Assembly (NCBI GenBank): GCA_905221615.1
Contig: CAJNDT010000146.1
Span: forward strand, 75,001-139,000
Reading direction: 5' to 3'
Origin: Symbiodinium sp. CCMP2592
Taxonomy: Eukaryota > Sar > Dinophyceae > Suessiales > Symbiodiniaceae
DNA: 64,000 nucleotides
Shown: positions 1-12,670 of the stretch, one piece after another
Layout: every line of letters starts with the position of its first letter
Position numbering within the stretch: the first letter of the stretch is position 1
Program-made: the position numbers and the translations under genes
Notes under the pieces: model-generated
What the model was told of the DNA's origin: nothing
Seen by the model: only the letters and a program-made list of their open reading frames with translations
Database searches by the model: none

Positions 1-3000
1 GACCGTTCAAGACCTCGCCGATTTGATCTGGCGAACCCCAAGAGGTCGAACGCGAAGGGGTTTGGGGCCGTTTAGGGTTTCAAGGATTCATGAAAGGGCT
101 CTTTAGGCTTCAGGACTGCTGTAGTGTTGACAGGGTTCAAGGTTTAGGGAGCGAGGCGTCCTGGGTTGTAGACTCCAGATACACGGGAACATCCAATAGG
201 GAAAAGCATTTAGGGGGCAGTTCTGAGCTGTGGACCCTGTTGTTAAGCGTGTGTAGACTGGGGGATTTAAAAGGAACCTCGGATGCTAAGGCCCTATAGC
301 CTTACACCTTATAAACCCTGACCCTTCAATTCGAGAAGTCTAGCGAAACCCTGCAAAACAAGCGCAGCCGGCCGTTTGAGTCTGCAGGCCGTGGGCCCAA
401 GATGCTTTTGCTTTCTCCGAGGGGGGGGGGGGGGGGGGGAAGGCAGAGGATACGGCATATTGTGCTATGTCGTGTTACATCGTATGAGATCAGTCCGAGC
501 TTTCAAAAGCTTCAGCCGTTGACCGAGACCCTGAAGACGTAAACTCGCGAAGAGATAGTTCTACCCCACCATCTACTGCTCCCCCCCCAGCCCTTTGTAC
601 TATAAAGCCTTGTAGAATCGAACCGTTACGGACTCTAATCTCAAAGCTCACTTAGATGCTGGCGGCGTAGGCCTGAAGCTTCGAACTGTGAGCGATGAGA
701 CCTACATCGAGCCGCTTGCCTTTGGAGTGCGAGGGTATGCTTGTATGCATATACCTATAACTACCCCTATAGCGATATCCACAATACGTGTATCTATATC
801 TATACCTATATCTATATCTGTAGAATATGTGTAAAGAGAAAGGGCTTCGGGGGGTTGCGTATTAGGCTTAGGTTGCGACGACTGTCTGAATCGCGTAACT
901 TGGGGTGGTGTTATCTAAGACATGCTTTGACCTACCTGCCTTTTTAAGAGAGGACGTGCTCATTAGCCAGTCGACGTGTAGGGTCCTTATTTTCGTTCCT
1001 TTTTCAATCACTGACCTACAACACTAACCATGCTAAACCCAAGTACCTGACTGTTGGGTCCTACCCTTACGGCCTCAGGGTGTCAGGACTTGGTTATAGG
1101 CCTCGTATTGGTTATAGCAACAGTTACCCTACTCCTAAACCCATCTCTACCCAACAACCTCCAAGCAAGGATGATTCGAAAGTCGCATGCCGAGAACAGC
1201 AGCTCAGCGGAGAAGGGCCAGGGTTGGCTTTGAAATCGCCGCTATTGGGGTTCAGGGTTCGGGATTAGAGTTTAGGCTTCGGGCTTTGGGATTTAGGACA
1301 CAGGGTCTGGGGCTTAGAGTTTATGTAGAATGCCAGAGTCGGGAGGTGGAATGAATCAACTGGGTTGTGAGAGGCGGTATACGGTTAGCATGGGACCAAG
1401 CTCCCCATAACTTGTCAAAGAGTCCTCCTAACGCGAGATCCAGGTGTTATTACGCAAGCCAAAAGTTTGCGCCTGACTTGAGCAGTTTCGAGAGTTTACG
1501 GCTTTGTTGCTTGGGAGCTTTAGGGCTCTAAAGGGCTCTCGCCTTTAAATCCCCGATCCCTGCAAGCCCTCATAGCAACTCTTCAACTAACCGTGAGAGT
1601 GTTAAAGCATGATAAGACCGTAATCTCGCAGCCTTACAGTAATAAGTAAATTAGATCCGTTAGAACGGTGGTTTTGGAGCATGTTATGGCATAACATCAA
1701 AATCGGAGCCCTGGGGAATAGTGCCGTAGTTATATAGGCCCTCCTACATTCGACAGCCCAAGGATGGGGGGAGCTCTATGAAGGCTGGGAGAAGGACATC
1801 CCCTCCCAATATGAGCCTTGGAGTCCTGAATATAGGGCCATAAATTTATCAATGGGACTCTGGGGCTGGATTATATATTATGGTAGATGTATGTATGTGC
1901 TGCTCTATTGGGTTTAGAGGGGTTCGGATCTCAGCACTTTCAGTAGCTTTGTTGATGTTCAGGTTGTCTATAGAGTTTGAGTAAATGAGGTGTTGACCCA
2001 GAGGGCTCCTTACCTCTTGCATGGAGGGTGCAAAGACAAACATAGGTTCACAGCATCGCTTTTGGTCCGTGGCTCAATGCATTGCGGGTTCAGAAGCCCC
2101 TCAGACCACTACCCTGATACCCTGCAAAGCAGGTATCCCACACAGCCTCAACCCTGTAAGCCCCATGTTCAAATTCCCGGAGCACCATACTCCCTGTAGC
2201 CCATAAGTGCACATCCGAGGATGTGCAGACGCCCGCCCATATTTAAACAGGGTCCGTGGATTCAGTGGCGCTTCACAGGCCTGCACTGAACCGTAAGGCA
2301 ATCTACACAGCTACAGCCCCCAGCCCGAGAGCATACGCTCTTGAGACCCTAAAGTCGAAACAGTTCAACTTACTATTGATATCGGAGGAGCTAAGGAGCC
2401 AGGGATGATGATAATCCCTATTAAAATAAGGAGCTAAAGAGCCAAGGGACCCTTCAAAACCACTGGCTAGTCAAGCCTCGATCGCCTTGGGCTTGAACTC
2501 GCATGGCACCGATGCCGCGATGTTGGTCTGGACTGCTTCGGATGCCAAGTCAAAAGAGTACATAATTCCGGGCAGCCGCCCCTCCATGTGTACATATAAG
2601 CGTTTGTAAAGCTTGTGAAAAGTACCAGAATCATATCAGAACCCATTAGGTTGGATGGCGGGGTGGAGCCCTGCGACCCTCGTCCAGAATCGGATGAAGA
2701 GCTTTGCAAGACAAGCTTTTCTTTCGAAGACTTACAGACATAAACGCGCTGAGGAGCACCAGGGGCCTTCTTTGGAAGAAGAGCATGCTATGCAGGCTCG
2801 GCTAGCATTTCGAGGGATGACGTACGTGTCTGCGATTATGGTTGCCTTTTAAATGGTTGTGTGTAAATAGGACCTGTCGTGGTTTACGGATTCTGGGACG
2901 TTTCGGGTGCTTTTCGGCGTCCAGGATATGCAGGACGCGCCGTTTTCGGATTCAGATGATTTAGAACGTGGGGTTCATCCCTCAGCACTGATACCTGCGT

Positions 3001-3700
3001 TGCCTCCTGGTCTTGTGTTGTTTTAGAGCTGCTTGTTGCAGCACCCTTCGCAAGCGACACTTCATCAAGTGCTAGAAGCGTCCCCAAGGATTCAAAAGAC
3101 GCTGGGTCGCATGCCATACTCCGATACTGCAGGGCTCGCGTTGTTCGACGAAGCTATTCAGCTCCCGTTCTAGAGAAAGACAATCATGTGCTGTCGGAGA
3201 TATCCAAACTTGTGTTAAATGGCCCGAACCCCCCCAACCCTAAACCACCATAAACAGCTGTTGCTGTCCGCCTTCGAGGCTTCTCCAAGCAGCGCTGAGC
3301 CCGTCAGCCCACCACCTACGAGTGTTCCGGAGGAGGCGGCTTTGAATGCCAATTGTTTTAGGGCTTGAGTTGTCTATAGTTCTAGGCGCAGTGCTCAGGG
3401 TACCTGACTTCTTTCGCATGCTTGTGCGTTCATGTGTGATGCTGATAGAGGGTTTGCTTTTGGTGGCTTTTTGGGGTCTAGGGGCTTTTATGTTTCTTAG
3501 ATAGTCACAAATAGAGTTGAGTTGCAGAGACGTCTTGCGGAGGTTCAAACAAAAACCTGCTTCTGCCTTTGGCTACCTTACCTACAACCCCAAACATTCA
3601 TGACGCTTCAAGCAGAATCGGAACGAAGTGTGTGCCATCGTTCCTGAAAAACGGCCCGGAAGGACACTACCGGTCAGGTTGGGGTTGAGGTTGCTCAGGC
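1..3700. other. Spacer with weak exon candidates
   Basis: No gene is recognised here. The stretch is rich in decayed telomere-like words (GGGTTTAGG, CCCTAAACC) and has a 19-base poly-G run at 421-439. Five short open stretches read like exon peptides on the + strand: about 672-735 (LKLRTVSDETYIEPL), 2476-2551 (LDRLGLELAWHRCRD), 2655-2852 (includes SLEEEHAMQARLAFRG), 3131-3220 (SYSAPVLEKDNHVL) and 3250-3357 (SPSSAEPVSPPPTSV). They could be upstream exons of the SAP-domain gene that follows, but no domain or continuous splice chain supports this. They are recorded as candidates only. Confidence 0.25.
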
Positions 3701-3739
3701 CCGACGCTAGGGATACCAAAATTGCAACTCCCCTGCCAG

Positions 3740-3987
3740 GGTCTGCGAGAAAACACAGTGGCGCAGCTTCGCGCGAAGCTTCGCTGCATAGGCCTAGATG
3801 ACACAGGCGGGCAACGGGGGAGAGGCGCTTCAGGTTTGAGGCTCAAGGCTTGTATATGCTGTAAACGAAAACTTGGTTTCCCAGAGACGCAACGACCAAG
3901 GAACACAAACAAGTATTAGGGACAAGGCGCTTGACTTGAACAGGACACAACCTGGGTACCGGGGGGGGGGGGGGGGGAGGAGGTTAC

Positions 3988-4025
<38 letters not shown>

Positions 4026-5034
4026 GTTTTTATGTGTATATTATGTATATACACACGCATATATACACACATATATATATATATAGTCATATACATGTTG
4101 CACTGACTCCCTAAACCCTCCGTGGGATAAACCCTCCGTGGGAGTGACTGATGACGGTTAAATAGCCACACTGCGGTGGGAAGGAGCAGCTTGCCCTCCA
4201 AGCTGCCCAGCCATAGGTGCTTCAGGAAAAAAGGTATCCGCCGAAAGGTGTCCGCTCGTCCCTTCAACCAAAAACTAGACTCCCCAGCCGCCCTATTCCT
4301 GGACAAAAGCACCAGAGGCCCCGCCAATTCCTCTAACTTACACTTACAGCTTATAAGAGTCTGGCTTATGATTGAGAAGCTGTTCCGACCAGAGTTGAGC
4401 CCAAACCTCCCAAGGCATGTCACTGTCTCTACGGGCAGGTACGAAAGCCGAGCTCCGGGCACGCTTAGCCCAGGCGATGGCGTCGTCGCAGGTGAGAGAT
4501 GTGGGCTAACTGGGTTGAGCTGTACATGTGGCTTCTGATTGCCGCTCGTTTAGCGCTTTGAGTTTGCGAGTTTATAAGTGTTTATCTAAACCCTGAACTG
4601 TAATTGTAGTACCTGCTGTTGGAGAACATATTTGACGGCATTTTTTTTTGTACGGAGCACCAGGCCGTAGACTACTATAACGGCCTCAATAATTTCCTAG
4701 ACTATGTTTGGGTTTCCTTATTGAAAGTGTAGTAGAACATACCCAGAAACCCCATTCTAATTATTAGGGACCCTACATTGCTTTCTTCTCCAGAGCTGCA
4801 AGGTTACATTCTCTCAGGAATGGTTCAGGCATGCTGGCATGGAGCTGTCCACGGCGTTGTATCGATCGCTCATGCGATGTGGCTTAGGGCGGATGTCTCC
4901 AGGGTGGCAGAGGTATAACAAATCCCATGACATCCCTAGACCCTATACCCATACCCCAAAGCTCTTCCCTCTTGCACAGGAGTCGCTGGGATGAGCACTG
5001 GCCTCCCGATGGGCACCAACGACCGGCACGGGGG
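3740..5034 (+). CDS. SAP-domain protein, first recognised exon block
   Basis: Four exons join in frame: 3740-3806, 4439-4491, 4803-4912 and 4980 to about 5034. The first two encode a SAP motif split by a GC-AG intron. NTVAQLRAKLRCIGLDDTG runs into TKAELRARLAQAMASSQ, matching the SAP pattern of two helices around a Gly-Leu-Asp..Gly-Thr-Lys-Ala-Glu-Leu core. SAP domains bind DNA or RNA, often at scaffold-attachment sites, so a nuclear or nucleic-acid role is inferred. The third exon contains MELSTALYRSLMRCG, which I do not assign. The fourth reads SRWDEHWPPDGHQRPARG, and its frame may stay open to 5145. Donors are GC, GT (GTGAGA) and GT (GTATAA); every acceptor is AG|G and the phases agree across all four exons. 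No start codon is identified, and the protein probably continues into the block at 7.06 kb. Confidence 0.5.
4668..4776. mobile_element. MITE-like element, family B copy
   Basis: About 109 bp lie in the intron between the second and third SAP-gene exons. The left end ACTATAACGGCCTCAATAAT and the right end TAATTATTAGGGACCCTACA are diverged inverted repeats. The layout matches the better preserved copy at 53207-53314. No coding capacity is present. Confidence 0.4.
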
Positions 5035-5639
5035 GGGATCATCCTGTTCCATTGTCTTGCGACCAACAATCTAGCTCCTACTGCTGCCAAACAGAGCCTG
5101 AAATCCACTGCTGAGGCCCCTGAAGTATTGGGAATAACACAGTAGAGCAGTATCTGGGTTGACACTGCACCCAAACCACTTCTTTGGCTCTCTTGGGTGT
5201 AGCATCGGCGGTTCAGATCAAGTTTTGACCAACGCTAGGCCTTGTGAGGGACTTCAAAACCCGCAAGTTTGCAGCATCTGCGGTCTGGATCGAACCAAGC
5301 CGAGCTGACCTAGGCTTGCCGCAGGCTTGTAGACTGTCAGCGAAAGAAACCATAACATCAGATCCTTATCAGGAGCTTTGCAGCTGTTAGTTGGATGCTC
5401 AAGAGACTATAAGTCTAGTAGTGCTTGTGTACTGGGCCGGAAACCTTACCTGCCAAGTCTCCCGGGTCCAGCATGCTTGGGATCTGAATAAGAAGCATGA
5501 ACCCCCATAAACACCAAAGCCGGTAGACACCACTCCTGCGAACCCACGGCCGAGCTGGTTCAATTCTAGACCCCGCTGCATGCCAAGACAGCAGAGAGAA
5601 GAGCAATCGTTCAAGGACCGTCCTGCCTTTGAGGCATCA

Positions 5640-6310
5640 GCAAGGTAAGTGGCAATCAGGAGAACCTCATCAGCAAGATTTTTCAGTGGCCACTGATGAG
5701 ACACCAAGCTCGAAGCCCCAAGCCCTGATGCCATATGCCTCAAACACTCATGTCCTATAAAGGCCTAAAGCCCTAAATCCATAGGCAGAGTGTGAGCGTC
5801 AACAAATCCCTAAACCGAACACCCTAAACCAATGGCCCTGCCTTTGTTGGAGCCATGGCACCTGCCCACGCAGGCCGCTTGGAAGCATCAAACGTTTCAG
5901 GACTTGAGGGAAGATTCCTGAAGGTTGATCACCGGTACCGCTTCAGGGCTTCAGTAAGGGGTGTTGCGGTCATGGTCAGGTTTAAATCCAAGTCGCAGGG
6001 TTGAGGGTTGTTAAGGGCTGGGTTTAGGGCTTCAGGTGTTTTATTATGGTGTAGGCGTTGTTTAGGGTTACCACCAGCAGATGTATCATAATATTCTCTC
6101 GAGACTAAAAAGTGCGGAAAGTATTTCCAGATATTGTTCAAATCTTAAACCTCTAGATCTATACACCCACAACAAACCTCACAGCCTGCCAGCCCTCGTG
6201 CTCGCGGCCGCTGTGGTTCCGGCACACGGCGGCTTCCGTCGCTTGGATACCGCGGTGTTGCCTTTCAAGGAGCTTCGTTTTAGGATTTGGTTTCAGGTTA
6301 TGGCTTAGGT
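5640..6310 (+). other. Possible middle exons of the SAP-domain gene
   Basis: Between the two supported exon blocks there are open stretches with usable splice sites, but I could not link them in phase. One ends at about 5646 before a canonical GTAAGT and reads QQREEQSFKDRPAFEAS in one frame. One begins after ...CGCAG near 5875. One at about 6190-6300 reads ALVLAAAVVPAHGGFRRLD. They may belong to the same gene. No domain is recognised, and the choice of frame is uncertain for each. Confidence 0.25.
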
Positions 6311-7058
6311 TACTCCGGGCATTAATTTCAAGAAATGTGGTCGGCTTCAGCTGTTTCGTTGCCTTTACAACCCGTCGATAAGAAATGTCTTACTCTCATG
6401 TCGGAGCGACTCGTGGTTCTTTTGAAGCTTTGAGACCCTGAACCCTAAGGATCATACAACAAACGGTGGAGTTTAATTGCTTCAAAGGCTGACGTGCGAA
6501 GGCTTGGGGTTTAGAGAAGACGTGTGTGTGTGTATGTGCAGGCATAAAGGATTCCGAGACTGTTATGTTGCTTTATGATTCAGGATGTGCAGTCACTTCA
6601 TCGTTCAGGATTTACGTTTATTGAGAGCCTGGGCATAGGATTTGGGTGCGTATAAGGTTCCGGAGGTGTAAGCATGAAGATGCCGACAGAGCACATATTG
6701 TCAGAAGACGCGTCTAGCTGTCTCTGGGTGACGGGGCTTGGAAAATTTCTCGCTGCTTGGACAAGTTGCTGCTACCCATTGAGCGTTTTCATGAAACAGC
6801 TTTTCCAGAGGACTCGGGTGGATGCCTGCATAGGTAGTTTTCTGGAGAAGTAGACTTCGCTGCCCGAGCCAAAACCAAAAGCATCCAAAAGAGAAAGCCA
6901 CCAGAAGCGACAGAAGATTGCACTCAGAGACAGTCCCAATGGAAACGGCTATTGGATCTGCACGGTTTTTCTGTACATAGCTGCGCTTTGTGGTCCAGGC
7001 ACGATGAGCTCGAGTGCCCTAGCAACTGCAACCTCAAACTGCAAACCTTTACCCGCAG

Positions 7059-7549
7059 GACGTGGATGAGGATCACGCAACGTTTTACGTCTTCAGAGAT
7101 GACATCGTCATGTTCCCTATTACCTACTCCATACCCAAGGCGACGCTGCCAGCAGTGTTGAGGTTTTCGAATGTAGTGGGCTCAGTGTAAGAGTATACAT
7201 GATGGTGGCCTGGTTTTTGAGGGCTTTGATTTTGGATTCTTAATGGTCTTGAGGCTTGACGGACTACGTAGGGTTTTGTGCTCGGGCTATGAGGCACAGG
7301 GACTTGTCTTCATACAAGGTCGGCTTAGGCCTAGGTATTGCAATGAACTATTTGCTGATGCATTTCCATTTGGACTGAATGTCCTTGTTGGTCTGCTATC
7401 ATTCCTACATGTTGTCCATGAGCCGAATGAACCCCGAACATGACAGAGTCCATTGCAGGAGCGCATCTTGGACTACGTACCTGAGAAGTCGCTCTTTGCC
7501 CCTTTTCTCCGATTGGATGATGGAAGGGCTCGAAAGGGATTGTATTCTG
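7059..7549 (+). CDS. Unrecognised protein, exon pair (probably same gene as SAP block)
   Basis: Two exons join at phase 0: 7059-7154 and 7459-7549. The first follows CCGCAG and encodes DVDEDHATFYVFRDDIVMF then PITYSIPKATLPA, ending before GTGTTG. The second follows TTGCAG and encodes ERILDYVPEKSLFAPFLRLD then DGRARKGLYS, ending at a canonical GTAAGC donor in phase 1. The composition is typical of a soluble globular protein, with no membrane segment. I do not recognise the family. The same strand and similar exon sizes suggest it continues the SAP-domain gene upstream. Confidence 0.4.
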
Positions 7550-7853
7550 GTAAGCCCGCAACCACCAATATGGTCTGGTGTTCGAGGTCGGCCCTAAGCC
7601 CCAGTAGGGATCGGCGCATGGAATCGTACTGGTGAGCAGGAGGTCAGCTTGCATCATGCAGTGGGGATCCGTGGTCCGGTGTGTGAGACTATGAGGTCTT
7701 ATGGGGGCTGCATGGTGGAGGGTGTGGGAATGAAGATTCAGCGTGAATGTTTAGGGCAGGAATAGACGAGCTATCAGAGTACCATGAGAGGGCCAATATT
7801 CAATGAGGTGCCTGAACTCCCAAAACCCGAAAACCCCCAAATCTAAACCCGAG

Positions 7854-8375
7854 GCGATGAACGACTCAATGAAGTCGTTCCAGTATAAGAACTACCAGTT
7901 CGGCCCCATGCAGGCGCGCCTGTAGGCTTCTGGGTTTCTGTCGGCTGGCTTGGGATTTTGGATACCCTACACAAGTGCAGCGTGGAACGAGACAGCTGTC
8001 CTGGCGTGACGTTGCAAGCCAGTTGCAACAGGATGCCCTACACTCTACACTGTCCCACACCAAACGGCCAAGCCTAAATCTAGTATCCACCAAAAAATCC
8101 TTACACAGCTAATATGGAACAGCCAAACCGCAGGAAGGACCCTCGTGAGTTCAAAGCCGTGGACTCTTCCCACCCTCAGAGCGCACCTTGCTCTCCCACA
8201 GCCCCCCCCCCCCCCAGACTCCGTGAATTCCGAAAGAATCACATGCAGAAGCCTTGCGACCTTGAACAATACAGGAGGAGGAGTACCACCAGCACATCCA
8301 GAAGCATCGTTTCGGAGACACCCGGAAGAGCCTTGGACTCTTTCAACAGTTTTTGGGGCTTGTTATGCGGCTTCA
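7854..8375 (+). CDS. Unrecognised protein, three-exon chain
   Basis: Three exons join in phase 0. 7854-7913 encodes AMNDSMKSFQYKNYQFGPMQ and ends at a GC donor. 7981-8031 encodes RGTRQLSWRDVASQLQQ and ends at a GA donor. 8275-8375 encodes EEEYHQHIQKHRFGDTRKSL then GLFQQFLGLVMRL and ends at a canonical GTAAGTA donor in phase 2. The GA donor (CAG|GATGCC) and its acceptor (CAG|GAGGAG) share the CAGGA word typical of introns in this window. The second acceptor is AG|C, the only one here not followed by G. The charged, helical sequence gives no domain. It is likely a 3' part of the gene beginning at 3.74 kb, but the link from 7549 is unresolved. Confidence 0.45.
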
Positions 8376-11300
8376 GTAAGTACATGTTTCAAGACAAAGC
8401 GTGCTAGGTTTTTAATGATCTATACTGGGGTTTCAACTGTACCGGGTTTGAATAGCTAGTGGTTCATGTGACAGCAGGGGTGCATTTGGGGTTCAGTCGG
8501 TTTTTCGCTTTCATAGGGTTACGGGAGTTTTTGTGTGGGTGGCTACTTTGGGTTGTATTTTCCATTCATGAAGCCTGTAGAGATTGGGGTCTGTGTTTTT
8601 GCTCGCAGTTTTTTACATTTAAAGGTTCTGCCAGTTTTTGGGTCTGAGGGTATTGGTGTCTTGCTTGAGACCTGTCCATGTTGAGCCACACAAGCCCGGA
8701 TTTGGAGAGGTTCGATGCTCTCACCACATCATTGGTGCTTTTTGGAGCTTGTGTCCGTAGCCTGCGGATCCAGTCTTGGTTTATATACTGGTACTTTCTG
8801 TGGAGGGAGGGCTTCGGAAAAGATTGCAAAACATGCGTATGAGCATCTGTGCTCTAGGAGAACGCGCTTCTAAGTTCCAGCTCTGTGGTGGGCTTCGAAA
8901 CTTGCAAGGCAAAACATGAGCCTCTGACATACAACGGCTGGCAGAGCCCGGAGACCTGACTAAGGGTCCCTCATTGAGTGGGACCTTAAGGAATAGTTAC
9001 ATAATCCTTGGTGAGGGAGGTAGCGAACTCTTGTTGAACAGGACTTCTGCCACCCTCAACCCGAGTATCGAAGGACTACAGTCCTCAAAGTCCGTCCTCA
9101 AGTTTGAGCCTCGACCCTTAAGTCTTAAGCCGCGCCTTAGCTAGCGGGATACCCCTAAACCCTAAACCCTCCCTGGGGAAAAGCTCAGGAAAGGCGGTTT
9201 CGACTGCTTGCGGCACTATGAGCTGCCTCTTGGGCCGAAGGGCTCCAAAGGGGGGCCCAAAGGCCCCAAAGGTGGTGGGATCAAGAGGTTTAGAGTTTAG
9301 GATTTAGGGTTTCAGAAGCGTCGTTTGCAAGGCACCACGATTGGTTGAGAAGGGGTTTGAAGGTTACAGACTACAGATAGGTGCGGGGGAACCCAAATCA
9401 GGGTCCTTCTTCCCCTTTGGAGGCCCTTGGTTGGGCAGGATTTCTATTATTTTGCGGCGTACGGTTTTAAGTTGGTCTTGGGTTCGGCTTGTTGGACTAG
9501 TGCCGAGGATTGAGGATGCAGGATAAATTTCGAAGCTCCAGGCTACAGGAATTACTAACATGTTCAGGCTTTCGACGTCTTAGGGTTCAGGGACCGCCAT
9601 GTGTTCGAGAAGGGTGGTTAGGGCTTCGGGTGTTTCGGGTTTAGGGTTTATGTGGGATCTCTGATCATCCGAGTCTGCGTTCAAAAAAATGTGGGATCTC
9701 TTTAACACTGTCTTGTGAGGCTGTCAGGAGTCAGGACCCTTTCTTGCGCACCTCACAAGAACGGGGCGCCTGTGTGTGAGTGTGTGTGTGTGTCTTCACG
9801 CAGAAGGGATTACTGATCTTGGTCTTCCGGCCTTGTCAGCATTAGCAGAAAAGCTTCGAGCGGGAGAGTGCTCCGAAGCCTCGACCCAGTTCCTAGAACC
9901 TGAGACCGTGAGCCGGAACCTCTACATCACTGCACCCCAAAGTCGGGTTTCGGGTGTGGACGCCCCAAACGTCAATCCCCAACCCAGGTTAGCCAATGGC
10001 TGCATACCCATTTTCCACGACTTGGCTGCACAGCCGCAAAAACTGTGAAGGGATGGGGTTTCTTTTTGCGTATCATGCTGGTTGCTCCTGGCTTTGTAAA
10101 GGGGTCAGGGACTCGGGTTTAGGTTTTACGGCAGGGTTGGTGTCCAGGCTTGCGGGTGTTAGGGTTTGGGGGGATTGACAATTTGACCATGAACAAATTT
10201 TCGCTGTAGCCAGGCAACTACCACACTTGAGTTCCAAACCTCAAGCTCCCTTGCCAGCAGCCGTCAAAGCTGTCCGCACACACCTCATGCCCTACATCCA
10301 AAACCAGATGTATTCACAAACTTTACATGTAGTTGAGTTTGGAGTCTCAGGGCTTCTCCTTTTTGGAGTACTATAGGTCGAAGGAACATGGTGCTTTGTG
10401 CTTGGGGTTGGTGTGTGTGTGGTAGCATGCTTCGGGAGAAGGATCCTGCGGGGAGGTGGGCGCGCTGTTCTCAGTAAGGCTAAAAATTTGGCTTAAATCT
10501 TTTTTCAAGGCACTGACTACGCAACTAGATTGTGTGAGGCTTCGCAAATACATAAAGGAACCTCAAACTTCAAAGCGTGGAAATTCAGGACGTGAAGTCC
10601 AAACCCGAGACCCAAAGCAAAACCACTGTTAGAGAGCCCATTGCTATTATTGCTCGGATGGCTCTTCGCGCCTGGTTTATCGAGATGGGGCAAAGCTCGG
10701 TGCGAGTTTTCCACCTGGAGCTGGCTTTTTACACACCATGGCCATGGAAAATCAAAGCCCCAGTCTGTTTGGTTGGGCTGCCAAGTTTTGTCCTGTCAGG
10801 AACACCTGCCACGGAGCTTGCTCCGTCCGTTGCCCAAGAGCCTGCTGATGGAAGCGAAGGCGGGGCTCTTCAGTCAGCGACGGTGCTTTCAAGAATAGGG
10901 GCTGAGTGAGTAGCCTTCAAGCCTTTAGGGTATAATTGTACCATGAACACTAAACCTTAATACATGAACCTCTACATAGCTCCTCAGCAAACACAGTAGG
11001 TGTTGCTGTGTATTGGCAGCGACTGCATATCATCTATCGGGGTTCAGATCCGGGAGCTTAGAGAATGTTTGCACAGAGGAAGTTTGCAATTCTAATGTAG
11101 TTGGTCTTAGTCAAAACCATTGTTGCAATTGCTTTTTAATAGTTTTAGGGGCGGGTGTCAGTGTACATTTATACAGTCTCTGCCAGTCGAGCCTCGACTG
11201 ATTTGTCAGTGTGTCCAGATGTGGAGCTTCCGCTCAAAGTTGCCAAAAATATTGTGTGTGGTATAGTCACTCTAAAGCCCAAGGGTCCAAGTACCTGATA

Positions 11301-12100
11301 ATCATATACTAGCCTAAACCCTAAACAATAGTCATATCCATATAGAAGGAGATACCATACTACTACGAACCAGTGCTAAACCCGTCGTTTTACTCTTCAA
11401 TGCAAGCACTTTTCCGGGAGCCGCTTTATGGCCAGGACCCCATCATAGAGGAATGGTCCCAACCCCAACAGGGACGCACTTTCAAAAACTTCCTAGACCC
11501 TCCATCTATACCCTCTAGGAGCCCCGAAATACCCATTAGTTCAGACCACACCCGCGTATTGGAGGGTAGAAGGAGATCTGAGGCTACTCTCAAATCTCAG
11601 CCCCGGCACCGGCGAAGCTTGTTAGAGCTGACACCGTGGTCTTGATATGGGTGCATACATTTTCGGTGCCTTGTTATGAGTGTTGCATAATTTCGCATAT
11701 TATAGTATGATATACCATGGTATACCCCAAGACCTTGCATATGGTACAGGCCCGTACTGTACAGTCTGGGTGTTGAGTTTGCGGTGCTTCAGATTGACAG
11801 GTTCATGTCGTGCTTCTTTGGAGTCTACTCGATTCTTCCTCGTCCTTCCACTACTTTGGGTTGTGTGTGAGTGTGTGACACAGTGAAGCCCGCACCCGCA
11901 TTTTCATTGGGCTACGGCATCCACGACAGGTACGGTTGCTTCCAGTGAACTTGCTGTCGACGTCTTTATGTATACCATTGCCCAAACCCATGCAATCATC
12001 GCGTGCTTCGCACCAGGTTTCCACTCACAGCAGCTGTGTCATATAGCAGGGTATCCAGTGCGAATGCTCAGATAAGCACATTAGATTGCCCACATGTGTT
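8376..12100. other. Spacer with weak exon candidates
   Basis: No recognised gene. Open stretches that might be exons on the + strand are 8689-8843 (contains SHTSPDLERFDALTTSL), 9806-10048 (GITDLGLPALSALAEKL, which resembles one leucine-rich-repeat unit), 10798-10896 (EHLPRSLLRPLPKSLLMEAK) and 11373-11645 (QALFREPLYGQDPIIEEW). A poly-C run lies at about 8203-8215. Decayed telomere-like words are common. None of the candidates can be chained into one protein. Confidence 0.25.
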
Positions 12101-12139
12101 TGCCATTTTAACTAGTACAGATCCTCTAGCATTACGATT

Positions 12140-12670
12140 TTGATTGTTATCGTGATTATTCGTATCGTGCTCTTGTTAGCTGCTGCTCAGAAAACTGTGG
12201 GTGGGTTTCTTGCTTGCATGTGGGGTGCACGTGGTTTCTACAGTGCTCAAGCTCTTCACATGCCCTTTCTCGTGCTGTGTCCACCCAACATGGGAGCAGC
12301 AGCTTTTCGTGGGGCCCAGGACTGTTGCGCTGCTCAGGCTGGAGATGATACTGACCAAGGGGCGTCTCGCAGAACGGTGCCTTCATTGATTGGCCTTGGA
12401 GATTGGGAGGAGCCCATGTGCACGTACGATTGCGATATGGACATGGGGGACGGGGAGACAACGAAGGACAATCCGGACACCTTCGGGGGAGAACTGCATG
12501 GGGCGCGGTTTGCCACAGAATCTCTCATGGTCCGGCGGGAGCCGCGCGGACTGCATAGCCGACTGGAGCAAAATGCCCAACTGGCCTTTGACGACGAGAT
12601 CGCACGCGCAGTCCCGTTGGCGGACACTTTGCGCGCGATCGGATATCTTTGGCGACTACACCCGAATTAG
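12140..12670 (+). other. In-frame open stretch upstream of the SHTW gene, ending in TAG
   Basis: This stretch of 176 codons is in the same frame as the downstream membrane-protein exon and ends with TAG directly before its ATG. The later part (ATESLMVRREPRGLHSRLE, then FDDEIARAVPLADTLRAIG) reads like coding sequence. It may be the N-terminal part of the same protein interrupted by a nonsense codon. It may also hold an intron whose 3' end is AATTAG. The first 40 codons are hydrophobic and less convincing. Confidence 0.35.

Noticed and set aside
4022-4462. 146-codon minus-strand frame
   Set aside because: It overlaps an AT microsatellite and the SAP-domain exon 4439-4491, which is supported on the + strand by domain and phase.
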